Source: Flavobacterium sp. (GTDB lineage Bacteria; Bacteroidota; Bacteroidia; Flavobacteriales; Flavobacteriaceae). Taken from it: a stretch of DNA of 44,043 nucleotides. The stretch is from assembly GCF_025352015.1 (NCBI RefSeq), contig NZ_JANXUG010000003.1, positions 1-44,043 of the forward strand, written 5' to 3'. The translations under genes and the position numbers were made by a program. This document shows positions 15,841 through 24,593 of this stretch, in pieces. Numbering within the stretch: the stretch's first letter is position 1; each line of letters starts with the position of its first letter. The notes beneath the pieces were generated by a model. It did not search any database. It saw only the letters and a program-made list of their open reading frames with translations, and was not told where the DNA came from.

Positions 15841-17163
15841 ATGGCAAATTTTTTATACATCATTCTAGCCTTTACCATTGCTTTGACCATCGGAATATTT
15901 ATTGGAAAAATACTTTTTGTAGCGAATTCGAAATCAGAAAAAGCTTCGTTGGAAGAAAAAATAAACGGTTTGTTACAACAAATTGACCAACTGAAAAATC
16001 AAATCCATCAAACGGCACAAGAACGAGAAAACATTCGAGCCGAGAAAGAATCGTTGGCAATTCAATTATCTAAAAAGGAAACTGATTTTGAAAATCTTTG
16101 GGAACGCAATCAAGAACAAAAAAACGAAGTTGAAAAATTACAAGAAAAATTTACCAAAGAATTTGAAAATTTGGCCAACAAAATTCTTGAAGAAAAAACC
16201 AATAAATTTACCGAACAAAACAAAGAAAATCTTAAGAACATTCTAACTCCGTTACAAGATAAAATTCAATTATTTGAAAAGAAAGTCGAAGACACTCATA
16301 AAGAAAGTATCGATTATCACGCAGCATTACGCCAGCAAATTTTAGGATTACGCGAAATGAATGAACAAATGAGCAAGGAAACGCTGAACCTAACAAAAGC
16401 ATTGAAAGGTGACAGTAAAATGCAAGGCAATTGGGGCGAATTGATATTGGAAAGAGTTTTAGAGAAATCAGGATTAGAAAAAGGTCGCGAATACGAAGTA
16501 CAGCAAAGTTTTATAACCGAAGAAGGTAACCGCGTTTTTCCAGATGTAGTGATTAATTTACCTGACGGAAAGAAAATGATAGTCGATTCTAAAGTTACTT
16601 TGACCGCGTACGAACGTTATATAAATGCAGAAGACGACACCGAAAAAGCACAACATTTAAAAGAACATGTTATGGCGTTGAAGCGCCATGTAGACCAATT
16701 GAGCGCAAAGAATTATCAGGATTTGTATCACATGGAAAGTCCCGATTTTGTGCTGCTGTTTATACCGATTGAATCTGCCTTTGCCTTGGCGTTGAACGAA
16801 GATAATTCGTTATACAACAAAGCCTTTGAAAAAAATATTGTGATTGTTACCCCCTCCACTTTACTAGCTACATTAAGAACTATTGACAGTATGTGGACGA
16901 ATCAAAAACAGCAAGAAAACGCTTTAGAAATTGCGCGACAAGCGGGAGCTTTGTATGATAAATTTGAGGGCTTTGTGGGTGATTTGGTGAAAATCGGTAA
17001 AAAAATGGACGAAGCCAAAGTAGAATATCAAGGTGCTATGAACAAGCTAGTGGACGGTAAAGGAAATTTGGTAAACAGCGTCGAAAAACTTAAAAAAATG
17101 GGAGCTAAAGCCAAGAAATCTTTACCCGAAAATATTTTAATAAGATCAGAAAAAGATGAGTGA
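15841..17163 (+). CDS. rmuC: DNA recombination protein RmuC
   Basis: RmuC family protein of 440 residues, linked in E. coli to limiting inversions between short repeats. An N-terminal transmembrane helix (residues 3-28) is followed by a long coiled coil (about 35-180, many Glu/Lys/Gln). The RmuC nuclease-like domain then contains KMQGNWGELILERVLEKSGL, FPDVVINLPDGKKMIVDSKV and LLFIPIESAFALAL. All expected blocks are present. The stop TGA overlaps the start of the next gene by eight bases, so the thioesterase gene is translationally coupled. Confidence 0.93.
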   Translation: MANFLYIILAFTIALTIGIFIGKILFVANSKSEKASLEEKINGLLQQIDQLKNQIHQTAQERENIRAEKESLAIQLSKKETDFENLWERNQEQKNEVEKLQEKFTKEFENLANKILEEKTNKFTEQNKENLKNILTPLQDKIQLFEKKVEDTHKESIDYHAALRQQILGLREMNEQMSKETLNLTKALKGDSKMQGNWGELILERVLEKSGLEKGREYEVQQSFITEEGNRVFPDVVINLPDGKKMIVDSKVTLTAYERYINAEDDTEKAQHLKEHVMALKRHVDQLSAKNYQDLYHMESPDFVLLFIPIESAFALALNEDNSLYNKAFEKNIVIVTPSTLLATLRTIDSMWTNQKQQENALEIARQAGALYDKFEGFVGDLVKIGKKMDEAKVEYQGAMNKLVDGKGNLVNSVEKLKKMGAKAKKSLPENILIRSEKDE

Positions 17164-17704
17164 GTTCTTCAAAACCGTAAAATCATCAAAAATCACAATA
17201 TCCGAATTGATGTTGCCGTCGCATACAAACTTTAGCGGCAAAATTCATGGTGGTTATATCTTATCTTTGCTTGATCAAATTGCCTTTGCCTGCGCTTCTA
17301 AATTCTCGGGGCATTATTGCGTAACGGCTTCCGTTGATACTGTATATTTTTTAAATCCGATTGAAGTTGGAGAACTCGTAACCATGAAAGCCAGTGTGAA
17401 TTATGTAGGTAAAAGTTCGATGATTATTGGCATTCGAGTAGAGTCCGAAAATATTCAGAATGGGAAAGTAAAACATTGTAATTCGAGTTATTTTACCATG
17501 GTTGCTAAAGACGAAAACGAAAAAAGTGTCTTGGTTCCGGGTTTAATACTTTCCAATGACCAGGAAATAAAACGATTTTGTAATTGTATTAAACAAATAA
17601 GTTTAAAAAAAGAGCGCAATCAACACGAAGAAATTTTTGATTATAAATCGGAAACTTCATTGGAAAATCTAAAGTCCTATCGGATTAAACTAGAAAATTT
17701 TTAG
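17156..17704 (+). CDS. Acyl-CoA thioesterase, hotdog fold
   Basis: YciA/BACH-like thioesterase of 182 residues with one hotdog domain in the first 130. The N-terminal motif THTNFSGKIHGGYILSLLDQ carries the catalytic-region asparagine and the HGG turn with the following acidic residue. VTASVDTVYFLNPIEVGELV is the second conserved strand pair. The C-terminal 50 residues are charged and probably helical. It hydrolyses acyl-CoA esters in the cytoplasm; chain length cannot be told. It overlaps rmuC by eight bases. Confidence 0.88.
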   Translation: MSEFFKTVKSSKITISELMLPSHTNFSGKIHGGYILSLLDQIAFACASKFSGHYCVTASVDTVYFLNPIEVGELVTMKASVNYVGKSSMIIGIRVESENIQNGKVKHCNSSYFTMVAKDENEKSVLVPGLILSNDQEIKRFCNCIKQISLKKERNQHEEIFDYKSETSLENLKSYRIKLENF

Positions 17705-17785
17705 ACTTTGATTACAATATTCTTATTAAAATTAAATATTTTTTAGACTAATCTCATAAATGCTACGAGTTTAGGATTTTTTTGT

Positions 17786-17793
17786 TATTTTTG
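17786..17793 (+). promoter_or_regulatory. Candidate -7 box for the diheme cytochrome gene
   Basis: TATTTTTG fits TAnnTTTG and lies 20 bases before the ATG at 17814. No TTTG is found at the usual -33 distance. Confidence 0.4.
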
Positions 17794-17813
17794 AAAGACA
17801 TTTTAAAAATTAT

Positions 17814-18905
17814 ATGAAAAAACATTACTTCGCAATCCTTTGCATAATGCTCATCACCATTATTATTATTTCTTGTTCTAAAGAAGATAAATATGTCGCA
17901 GTTTCGCCTGTTACGGTAGATATGACCCAAGTTCCTTATCCAAAATTATCGGATTATAAGTTTTTTGAAGGCGATATAAAATTACTCAAGCCATCATTAA
18001 ATGTTATTCCTTATGAGCCGGCAAGTAGTCTTTTTACAGACTATGCTTTGAAAAAAAGATTTATTTGGATGCCAAGTGGTGTAAAAGCAACGCTTTCTGC
18101 AGACAATAAAGTTCTCATTTTCCCTGTTGGCACTGTGTTAATAAAAACTTTTTATTACAATACTATTCAGCCGAACAACACCACAAAGATTATCGAAACT
18201 AGGTTGATGATTCGCCAAGCAGACCGTTGGTATTTTTATGAATATATTTGGAACGATGCTCAAACCGATGCTGATTTATTTTCGGGAAGTGATTTTGAAA
18301 ATGGAAGCTCTCAATCTTTTTCATTCAAAAAACCTAATAACGAAGTTATTGCTGAAAACTACAGAATTCCATCAGAACCCGAGTGTTATGCCTGTCATAA
18401 AATAAATGAAGTGCGGACACCTATTGGTCTTAAACCTCAAAATTTGAACTGGAATTATACGTACACCGAAGGAAGTAAAAATCAGTTGCAAAAATTGGTT
18501 GAGCAAGGTTATCTAGAAAGTTATCCTACCTCAATTGTTTCTACCGTTGATTATCATGATACTACCAAATCGTTGGATTTAAGAGTTCGATCCTATGTTG
18601 ACGCCAATTGTTCGCATTGCCACCAAAATCAAGGTCGGTGTGATTATCGTGCATTGCGATTTGCTTTTAGCGAAACTGTTAATCCCGCTAATTTAGGTAT
18701 TTGTGTAGCCGCTGATGAACCTATAAATTCTACCTTAATAAAATTAGTAAGTCCGGGAAATTTTACCAAATCAATTTTGCATTATCGAGTAAACTCTACT
18801 GATGAAAGTGAAAGAATGCCTTTATTAGGTAGAACCGTCATTCATGATGAAGGCGTCGCACTAATAGAAGAATGGATAAACTCTTTAACACAAACTTGCA
18901 ACTAA
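17814..18905 (+). CDS. SO2930-type diheme cytochrome c lipoprotein
   Basis: Lipoprotein (signal peptide ends in IIIISC) of 363 residues with two heme-c binding motifs, C191-Y-A-C194-H and C266-S-H-C269-H. The order of features is that of the SO2930/HNE_0200 family of diheme proteins: a beta-rich N-terminal half with FTDYALKKRFIWMPSG, then ECYACHK, then ANCSHCHQ, then ERMPLLGR near the C-terminus. It should act in the periplasm or on the outer membrane in electron transfer or oxidation of an unknown substrate. It is followed after 19 bases by the FG-GAP protein gene, so the two are likely cotranscribed. Confidence 0.82.
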   Translation: MKKHYFAILCIMLITIIIISCSKEDKYVAVSPVTVDMTQVPYPKLSDYKFFEGDIKLLKPSLNVIPYEPASSLFTDYALKKRFIWMPSGVKATLSADNKVLIFPVGTVLIKTFYYNTIQPNNTTKIIETRLMIRQADRWYFYEYIWNDAQTDADLFSGSDFENGSSQSFSFKKPNNEVIAENYRIPSEPECYACHKINEVRTPIGLKPQNLNWNYTYTEGSKNQLQKLVEQGYLESYPTSIVSTVDYHDTTKSLDLRVRSYVDANCSHCHQNQGRCDYRALRFAFSETVNPANLGICVAADEPINSTLIKLVSPGNFTKSILHYRVNSTDESERMPLLGRTVIHDEGVALIEEWINSLTQTCN

Positions 18906-18924
18906 AAAACTAAATTAAACACTA

Positions 18925-20952
18925 ATGAAAAAAACTTTAACCATCTTATCTTTTTTTACAATATCAATGGCATTTTCGCAATCTAATTGTATTACCGCTG
19001 TGACTGTTGCCTTAAATTCTACAACCACAGCGCCAGCATATACCACCGAAACGGGAACTACTCCAACGCAACTATGTAATTTATCTGGTGGTGTGGGAAC
19101 CAAAGGAAAATGGTATAAATTCACGGCTACTCAAAACATTAATGTAACTGTTACTACCCTCCTAGCTCAAAATAATAATACAGACACCAGACTTATTATT
19201 TATTCTGGTGACTGCGGTGCACTGGTTTGCATTGGTTCAAATGATGATTACAATTCAACATATTCTTCTCAAATTACTTTTCCTGCTACAACAGGTACAA
19301 CCTACACCATTGCTTTTGACAACAGATACAGTTCTAATGGATTTGATTTCAAAGTAATGGAAGCTGTACCGCCAGCGCCAGATCGATTATCCTTTACTTC
19401 TACTCCTGTAGCAGGAATAACTGGAGGATACAACAATTGTATTGTAGATATGAATGGCGATTATAAAGATGATATTGTTTCAGCCATTGATGCAACACAT
19501 TTAGCCATTTCTTATCAGCAAGCTGGAGGCACTTTTTTGACCACTACTTTTACAGTTCCAAACACCACTGTTTTACCCTCATGGAGTATTGCTGCTGGTG
19601 ATTATGACAATAATGGTTTTAACGATTTAATCTACGGTTCAGGAAGTGGTGTTGTTTTTCTAAAAGCAAATAGTGATGGAACTGGCTATACAACTGACAG
19701 AAAAACTCAAAGTTATTTGGTACAACGTACCAATTTTGTAGATATTAATAATGATGGAAAATTAGATGCATTTGCTTGCGATGATAATGCTCCCAACAGG
19801 TATTATATGAATGATGGTACTAATATGAATCATACACAAGGCGGTATCGGTGACTTTCCAACTGGAGGAAATTATGCTGGAAACTGGACTGATTATGATA
19901 ATGATGGCGATGTAGATATGGTTCTTGCAAAATGTGGTCAAGGAGGTTCTGGAGTTGGAGGAAACATTGACCAATTGTTAAGAAATAATGGTAACGGCAC
20001 CTTTACAGATGTAGCTGCTGCAGCAAATATGGCTGCTCCTGAACAAAGTTGGTCCTGTGCAGTTGGTGATTTTAATAATGACGGTTGGATGGATGTTATT
20101 GAAGGTATCAATTCTTCCTCTGATGGTCGAACCAATGTTAAAAGAAATAATGGTGACGGAACCTTTACAAGTGTAAGTGTTGGTTCTGGATATGATACCG
20201 ACCTAACCATGGGTAGAGAATATGTAGCAGAAGATTTTGATAATGATGGTTTTTTAGATGTATTAAGTTCAGGCAACAACATTATGTTCGGTGATGGTCA
20301 ATTTCATTTTACACCCAATCCAAATGTATATCCTATATCAAACGTTGATAGACCCATTGGTGATTTGAATAATGATGGGTTTTTAGACATTCAAAATGGT
20401 ACTAACATATTGTTTAATAACGGGAATTCTAATCATTGGATAAATGTAAATCTTCATGGCATTCAAAGCAATCGAAATGGTATTGGAGCCCGAATAGAAT
20501 TATATGGCGCTTGGGGAAAACAAATTAGAGATGTACAAAGTGGCACAGGATTTCAAAACATGAGTTCGATTACTGCTCATTTTGGAATTGGACAACAAAC
20601 AGCCATTACTCAAGTAATTATCAAATGGCCATCAGGTGTTGTGGATACCATTGCTAATCCCGCAAGCAATCAGTCATTGCTAGTTGTTGAAGGTTCTACT
20701 CTGGGCATAAACAGTTTTGTCAATAGCAACTTTAGTCTGTATCCTGTACCCGCAAAAAAAATCCTTAGTATTGCATCAGAAAATCTTACTTTCAAGAGTG
20801 CAACTGTTTTTGATTTGACTGGCAAAATGGTTTTATCACCAAGTATTGAATCGTCTTCTATTACCGTTGAACCCCTTTTAAAAGGGATTTATCTCTTGTT
20901 ATTGGTTGACCAAAACAATAAAAATTATACCCAAAAATTCATCAAAGAATAA
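18925..20952 (+). CDS. FG-GAP/ASPIC-UnbV repeat protein with T9SS sorting domain
   Basis: Secreted protein of 675 residues. A signal peptide (MKKTLTILSFFTISMAFSQ) is followed by a beta-sandwich domain (about 30-150). A beta-propeller of FG-GAP/VCBS repeats follows, with at least seven Ca2+-type loops (for example DMNGDYKDD, DYDNNGFND, DINNDGKLD, DYDNDGDVD, DFNNDGWMD, DFDNDGFLD, DLNNDGFLD). An ASPIC/UnbV domain contains NRNGIGARIELYGAWGKQIR and IIKWPSGVVD. The C-terminus is a type A T9SS sorting domain (YPVPAKKILSI, then LLKGIYLLLL). It is probably displayed on or released from the surface; the ligand is unknown. It pairs with the diheme lipoprotein upstream. Confidence 0.88.
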   Translation: MKKTLTILSFFTISMAFSQSNCITAVTVALNSTTTAPAYTTETGTTPTQLCNLSGGVGTKGKWYKFTATQNINVTVTTLLAQNNNTDTRLIIYSGDCGALVCIGSNDDYNSTYSSQITFPATTGTTYTIAFDNRYSSNGFDFKVMEAVPPAPDRLSFTSTPVAGITGGYNNCIVDMNGDYKDDIVSAIDATHLAISYQQAGGTFLTTTFTVPNTTVLPSWSIAAGDYDNNGFNDLIYGSGSGVVFLKANSDGTGYTTDRKTQSYLVQRTNFVDINNDGKLDAFACDDNAPNRYYMNDGTNMNHTQGGIGDFPTGGNYAGNWTDYDNDGDVDMVLAKCGQGGSGVGGNIDQLLRNNGNGTFTDVAAAANMAAPEQSWSCAVGDFNNDGWMDVIEGINSSSDGRTNVKRNNGDGTFTSVSVGSGYDTDLTMGREYVAEDFDNDGFLDVLSSGNNIMFGDGQFHFTPNPNVYPISNVDRPIGDLNNDGFLDIQNGTNILFNNGNSNHWINVNLHGIQSNRNGIGARIELYGAWGKQIRDVQSGTGFQNMSSITAHFGIGQQTAITQVIIKWPSGVVDTIANPASNQSLLVVEGSTLGINSFVNSNFSLYPVPAKKILSIASENLTFKSATVFDLTGKMVLSPSIESSSITVEPLLKGIYLLLLVDQNNKNYTQKFIKE

Positions 20953-21040
20953 GCTGAAACTACATTGTAAACGAGTTCCATTTTTTTATAAAATAGAGCT
21001 CTTTTTGTTTATTGCATTTGCAAAACCTACCACACATAAA

Positions 21041-21166
21041 ATAAAGTTAAATGCTGTATAGTAAAAAAATACTATTCCTACAATAAAGTTAAATGCTATA
21101 TACTATAAAAATACTATGCCATAAATAAAGTTAAATGCTATGTAGTAAAAAAATACTATATATAAA
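21041..21166. repeat. Three tandem copies of a 42-bp unit
   Basis: Units begin exactly at 21041, 21083 and 21125, each with ATAAAGTTAAATGCT followed by a variable middle and TACTAT. Copies 1 and 3 also contain an inverted repeat around an A-run (ATAGTA, six A, TACTAT in copy 1; one base pair shorter in copy 3), while copy 2 has lost it. There are no spacers between units. The array lies between the FG-GAP gene and the convergent DUF5777 gene. Confidence 0.92.
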
Positions 21167-21200
21167 AAAACTACAATCTTAAAAAGGTTGTAGTTTTTTT
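21164..21200. terminator. Strong bidirectional intrinsic terminator
   Basis: AAAAAAACTACAA (21164-21176) pairs perfectly with TTGTAGTTTTTTT (21188-21200) across an 11-base loop. It ends the region carrying the 42-bp repeats, about 210 bases past the FG-GAP stop. Confidence 0.85.
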
Positions 21201-21353
21201 GCTTAACAGAAAAAAAAAATTACTTGAGTAAATACGAGCAGTAAACTCGCAGTAGCCTAGTTACAGTTACTACTTTCACCAGCTGGGGTAATTATTATTT
21301 TAGATTTGTTTTGATAACAATATACTCACGTACACATCGCTACGGTCTTTTTC
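21201..21353. other. Non-coding stretch next to the DUF5777 gene
   Basis: This is the remaining part of a 401-base gap that also holds the 42-bp repeats and a terminator. It contains small inverted repeats (CGAG/CTCG, AGTAG/CTACT around 21235-21275) and no reading frame longer than about 20 codons that looks coding. It could hold a small RNA or decayed sequence; nothing specific is recognised. Confidence 0.4.
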
Positions 21354-22193
21354 TTAAAAAACTCTCAACAGATTAAATCCAAAAAATACATTTCCTGTTC
21401 TCCAATCACCAGTAGTATTGCCAAGAAATCCTGCTTCATGAATACCTTGAGAACTGCTGAAATGCATTTGAAATACATGTCCACCCGTTTCTAAATCAAC
21501 ACCTATAGAAAGTGGATTTTTGTAGGGCGAAGTGCTTGATCTATTCAAATGGGCTGCATAATCAATATTTACTGACCAGCGTTTAGCAAACTTGTATCGT
21601 CCTCCCATACCGATGGCGTACTGACTGTTGGCTTGGTTATCATCAATTACAAAATTTTCATGAAAAAAAGTGGGTGCCAGTTCTAATGACAAATTCTTAT
21701 TTACTTTTCTGGAAACTAGTATTTGAGCAACATAAATTAATCGATCAACAAATTTCAGTTGTGGATAATTGCTTTCTTTCAAAGTATTGTTGATTGCCAA
21801 ACTTGTAAATCCTGCTATTGCAACTGGAAAACCGTTTTTAATTTGAGGCTGTAGCAAGTATTTACCAGCAAAATCGTAGGCCAATTCGCTTCTGGCTGCA
21901 CTTACTGAAAACCAATCTGCCACTCCGTACAAAAATTTTAATTGTGAAACGGCATTATCAAGCCCGTAACCGCCTTCAAATCCGTCTTTAATAGAACTAA
22001 ATCTGTGGGCAACTATAAAATAAAAATCTCCTTTGGATGCCAACTTGGTAGACTCGATATTTACAATTTTCAATCCTTTGAATGCCGATTCTACAATACT
22101 TTTTTTGGCTGATGCCGTATCTATCTCTTTGAGCAAATCTTCTTGGGCAAAAAGTGACATTGGAATTAACAATAACAAAATAATTTTTTTCAT
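21354..22193 (-). CDS. DUF5777 beta-barrel protein
   Basis: A 279-residue protein with a signal peptide (MKKIILLLLIPMSLFAQ) and an outer-membrane-like beta pattern. YFIVAHRFSSIKDGFEGGYG, FLYGVADWFSVSAARSEL and the closing VFFGFNLLRVF match the DUF5777 family. It is usually found next to YceI and small cytochrome genes, as here. It forms a two-gene minus-strand unit with the OB-fold protein 18 bases upstream and is divergent from the cytochrome and YceI genes. Function is unknown; a role in the same envelope redox process is inferred from the neighbours. Confidence 0.8.
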   Translation of the reverse strand: MKKIILLLLIPMSLFAQEDLLKEIDTASAKKSIVESAFKGLKIVNIESTKLASKGDFYFIVAHRFSSIKDGFEGGYGLDNAVSQLKFLYGVADWFSVSAARSELAYDFAGKYLLQPQIKNGFPVAIAGFTSLAINNTLKESNYPQLKFVDRLIYVAQILVSRKVNKNLSLELAPTFFHENFVIDDNQANSQYAIGMGGRYKFAKRWSVNIDYAAHLNRSSTSPYKNPLSIGVDLETGGHVFQMHFSSSQGIHEAGFLGNTTGDWRTGNVFFGFNLLRVF

Positions 22194-22211
22194 GGTTTAG
22201 TGTTTTAATTT

Positions 22212-22601
22212 TTATTGTTTTACAGTGCATTGATCCATTTGAATTTCCTCGAGTAAATCGTCATATCCTACTAATCTTCCTTTTAAAGCTATGAAACTTT
22301 TTAGTTTTAAATTATTAGGCACATCTTTTGTAAACCTAGCAATTAATTTTTCGTCAACGGTAATTATTTTACTAGGCAAATCTATGTTGGTAATTTTACC
22401 GTATATTTCGATAGTTTTGTCTAAATACTTTTTGTTTGCCAAACTATCGTTTTGTTTGAAAGAAGTATAAACGTTTTGAACAGAAACAGAATAGGAAACA
22501 TTTTCGGTTGCAATGTCACGATGACTTTTGTACATGTAGTTATAAACAATGACAACCAAAGTAAAGAGAATAACGGCAGCAATGAGTACTTTATTTTTCA
22601 T
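22212..22601 (-). CDS. OB-fold (tRNA_anti-like) membrane-anchored protein
   Basis: A 129-residue protein with an N-terminal membrane anchor (residues 4-22, KVLIAAVILFTLVVIVYNY) and a periplasmic OB-fold-like domain. The key segment is KTIEIYGKITNIDLPSKIIT with LIARFTKDV and FIALKGRLVGYDDLLEEIQM after it, the pattern of the tRNA_anti-like family. The single cysteine in QMDQCTV near the C-terminus is usual for that family. It is cotranscribed with DUF5777. Confidence 0.78.
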   Translation of the reverse strand: MKNKVLIAAVILFTLVVIVYNYMYKSHRDIATENVSYSVSVQNVYTSFKQNDSLANKKYLDKTIEIYGKITNIDLPSKIITVDEKLIARFTKDVPNNLKLKSFIALKGRLVGYDDLLEEIQMDQCTVKQ

Positions 22602-22621
22602 ATAGTTAATTTTTTTGATTA

Positions 22622-22629
22622 CAAATTTA
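22622..22629 (-). promoter_or_regulatory. Candidate -7 box for the OB-fold/DUF5777 unit
   Basis: TAAATTTG on the minus strand fits TAnnTTTG. With 19 bases between, TTTC stands at the -33 position, one base off the TTTG consensus. It is 21 bases before the ATG at 22601. Confidence 0.55.
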
Positions 22630-22693
22630 ATTATTTATTGATAAGTCGAAACGTGTACAAACTATATTATATATTTTTGAAAAAAAAAGTAAA

Positions 22694-23059
22694 ATGAAAA
22701 AAGTAAAATTAACCATGTTTTTAATGCCTCTTCTAATCTTTCAATACGGATGTACAAATAACTCTTCATCAGACTTACTTGGTGCTTCAGGAAACGGTCC
22801 TATTACTTACACACAAACTACAAAAGCAATAATTGATAATAATTGTGTATCATGCCATGCAACGGTTCCCGTAAATGGTGCGCCAATGTCTTTGACAACA
22901 TACGTGTTAGTAAAGGATGCGGTTTTAAACAGAGGATTATTAGATAGAATATCGAGACCACAAGGCGCGCAAGGTATGATGCCTAATGGCGGCACAAGAT
23001 TACCACAACCTACAATAAATAAAGTTTTTCAATGGGCTCAAAATAACTTGCCCGAATAA
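22694..23059 (+). CDS. Small monoheme cytochrome c-like lipoprotein
   Basis: A 121-residue protein. The lipoprotein signal peptide ends at Cys20 (LIFQYGC). One heme-c attachment site, C51-V-S-C54-H55, lies in IIDNNCVSCHATVPVNGAPM, and GMMPNGGTRLPQ downstream can supply the distal Met ligand. It should act in periplasmic electron transfer. A -7-like box TATTTTTG (22672-22679) lies 14 bases upstream of the start. The YceI gene follows after 10 bases on the same strand. Confidence 0.85.
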   Translation: MKKVKLTMFLMPLLIFQYGCTNNSSSDLLGASGNGPITYTQTTKAIIDNNCVSCHATVPVNGAPMSLTTYVLVKDAVLNRGLLDRISRPQGAQGMMPNGGTRLPQPTINKVFQWAQNNLPE

Positions 23060-23069
23060 ATAATAAATT

Positions 23070-23609
23070 ATGAAAAAGAAATTAGTAAGTCTGTTCATCG
23101 TCATTAGTTTAGGTGGTTTTGCCCAAACCAAAATGATTACCAAAACCGGAAAATTAACCTTTGAAGCATCGGTTCCTACTTTTGAAGAAGTAAAAGCTAA
23201 AAACGAATCGGTGACGTGTATTCTAAACGCAACTACTGGCGAGATTGCAAGTTTGGCGTTACTAAAAGCGTTCAAGTTTAAAGTTGCCTTAATGGAAGAG
23301 CATTTCAACGAAAATTATGTAGAAAGTGATGCCTATCCAAAAGCAACTTTCAAAGGTAAAATTGATAATTTTGATATTTCTAAATTAAGCGCAACTGCCA
23401 AAGAATACACCATCAGAGGAAAGATGGAAATGCACGGAAAAACGAAAGATATTACCCTAATTGCAAGCATCAAAAAATCGGCAGAAGGTGTTGAAATTGA
23501 TTCTAACTTTAACCTAAACACTGACGATTATGGAATTGCTATTCCCAGTATTGTCAGCAAAAAACTCTCTAAAAAGGTAGCCGTAAAATTAGAAGTGAAG
23601 TTAAAATAA
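23070..23609 (+). CDS. YceI family periplasmic protein
   Basis: Lipocalin-like YceI domain protein of 179 residues with a signal peptide (MKKKLVSLFIVISLGGFAQ). The family pattern is clear: GKLTFEASVPTFEEVKAKN, then AFKFKVALMEEHFNENYV, SDAYPKATFKGKI, then YTIRGKMEMHGKTKDITLIA. It normally binds isoprenoid-like molecules in the periplasm. It is paired with the small cytochrome c upstream and lies 17 bases from the convergent Kir channel gene. Confidence 0.9.
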   Translation: MKKKLVSLFIVISLGGFAQTKMITKTGKLTFEASVPTFEEVKAKNESVTCILNATTGEIASLALLKAFKFKVALMEEHFNENYVESDAYPKATFKGKIDNFDISKLSATAKEYTIRGKMEMHGKTKDITLIASIKKSAEGVEIDSNFNLNTDDYGIAIPSIVSKKLSKKVAVKLEVKLK

Positions 23610-23626
23610 GTTTTAAAACTCAATTT

Positions 23627-24583
23627 TTATAGCTTTACTTTTTCAAACAAATTTAATTTGTCTAGGTGAAGCACCGTCTTGTTTTGAGTACCATTTCGTG
23701 AGAACATGGGTAAAAATTTGGCTCCAAAAACTATTTCGTCAAACGAATAAGAAGCTCGTTTAACTACTGTCGTACTAAACATGTCATCAAAAACCTTGAG
23801 AAACACTAGGAATTCACCTTGAATAGTTTCATAATCTTCTTGGGTTAAATTATATAACGGGCTATTTTCCATGATGGGATGCACTAATGTCCAACTCAAA
23901 TTGAGTGCATTTATTTTTGATAATTCCAAATCTAGTGTATAAAATTTGTTTACCAAAATACCATTTTCCTCTAATTTCATTCCAAGAGTTATTTTGGCTT
24001 CAGCATCAGTCAAATTGGTGTTTTTAAAAGGCGAAAGTCGCAACATTAATGCCGTTCCATTTTGAAAAGGAGCAATCAAAGCATTGTTTGAAAATTTAAT
24101 ATGCGCTTTGGGTTTGCTAAATCTTCCATAAAATAACCCTGTTGCAATAGCAAAACTCAACAATCCAAATAAAGCTTCTACAGCGGCTACAAAACTGGTG
24201 GCAAATCCAGTGGGGCTGATATGACCATACCCGACCGTCGTAAAAGTTTGAATGCTAAAGAAAAAGGCTTCGCCAAATTTATCTAGTCCCGTAACGGCTG
24301 TCAATCCGTTTAAATGCTCAACGCCAACAGCATAATATAAACTTGCAAAAATAAAATTGACCAAAAAATAAAATAAAACGATAATTACTAAAAATTTCCA
24401 ACGCGGAATATTAAGCATGGTATGATACCAACTGATGCTTTCAAAAAATCCTATCCCAGTTTTTTTTACATTCGCATTCCCATTTTTCGTGATAAATCGA
24501 CCACCATAACTAGAGGCATTTGTCCCAAAACCTGTGTTAGCATCAGATTTTGCTTTACTGTTTATTTTTTTAAGTAACTTCAT
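23627..24583 (-). CDS. Inward-rectifier-type potassium channel (KirBac-like)
   Basis: A 318-residue channel. Transmembrane helix 1 spans about 63-86, a pore helix leads to the selectivity filter T116-V-G-Y-G120, and helix 2 spans about 128-152 (VEALFGLLSFAIATGLFYGR). A C-terminal cytoplasmic beta domain starts at FSKPKAHIKFSNNALIAPFQ, the hallmark of Kir channels, and NGTALMLRLSPF is part of it. It should conduct K+ and be gated by ligands at the cytoplasmic domain. The GNAT gene lies 10 bases upstream on the same strand, which may only reflect gene packing. Confidence 0.92.
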   Translation of the reverse strand: MKLLKKINSKAKSDANTGFGTNASSYGGRFITKNGNANVKKTGIGFFESISWYHTMLNIPRWKFLVIIVLFYFLVNFIFASLYYAVGVEHLNGLTAVTGLDKFGEAFFFSIQTFTTVGYGHISPTGFATSFVAAVEALFGLLSFAIATGLFYGRFSKPKAHIKFSNNALIAPFQNGTALMLRLSPFKNTNLTDAEAKITLGMKLEENGILVNKFYTLDLELSKINALNLSWTLVHPIMENSPLYNLTQEDYETIQGEFLVFLKVFDDMFSTTVVKRASYSFDEIVFGAKFLPMFSRNGTQNKTVLHLDKLNLFEKVKL

Positions 24584-24593
24584 TAGTTGTTTT

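Noticed and set aside
21041..21166. CRISPR array
   Set aside because: The 42-bp units follow each other without unique spacers and diverge from each other; no cas genes are nearby.
21201..21353. Minus-strand tail reading IIITPAGESSNCN as a lost gene end
   Set aside because: Only about 20 codons are open and no family could be recognised; too short to support.
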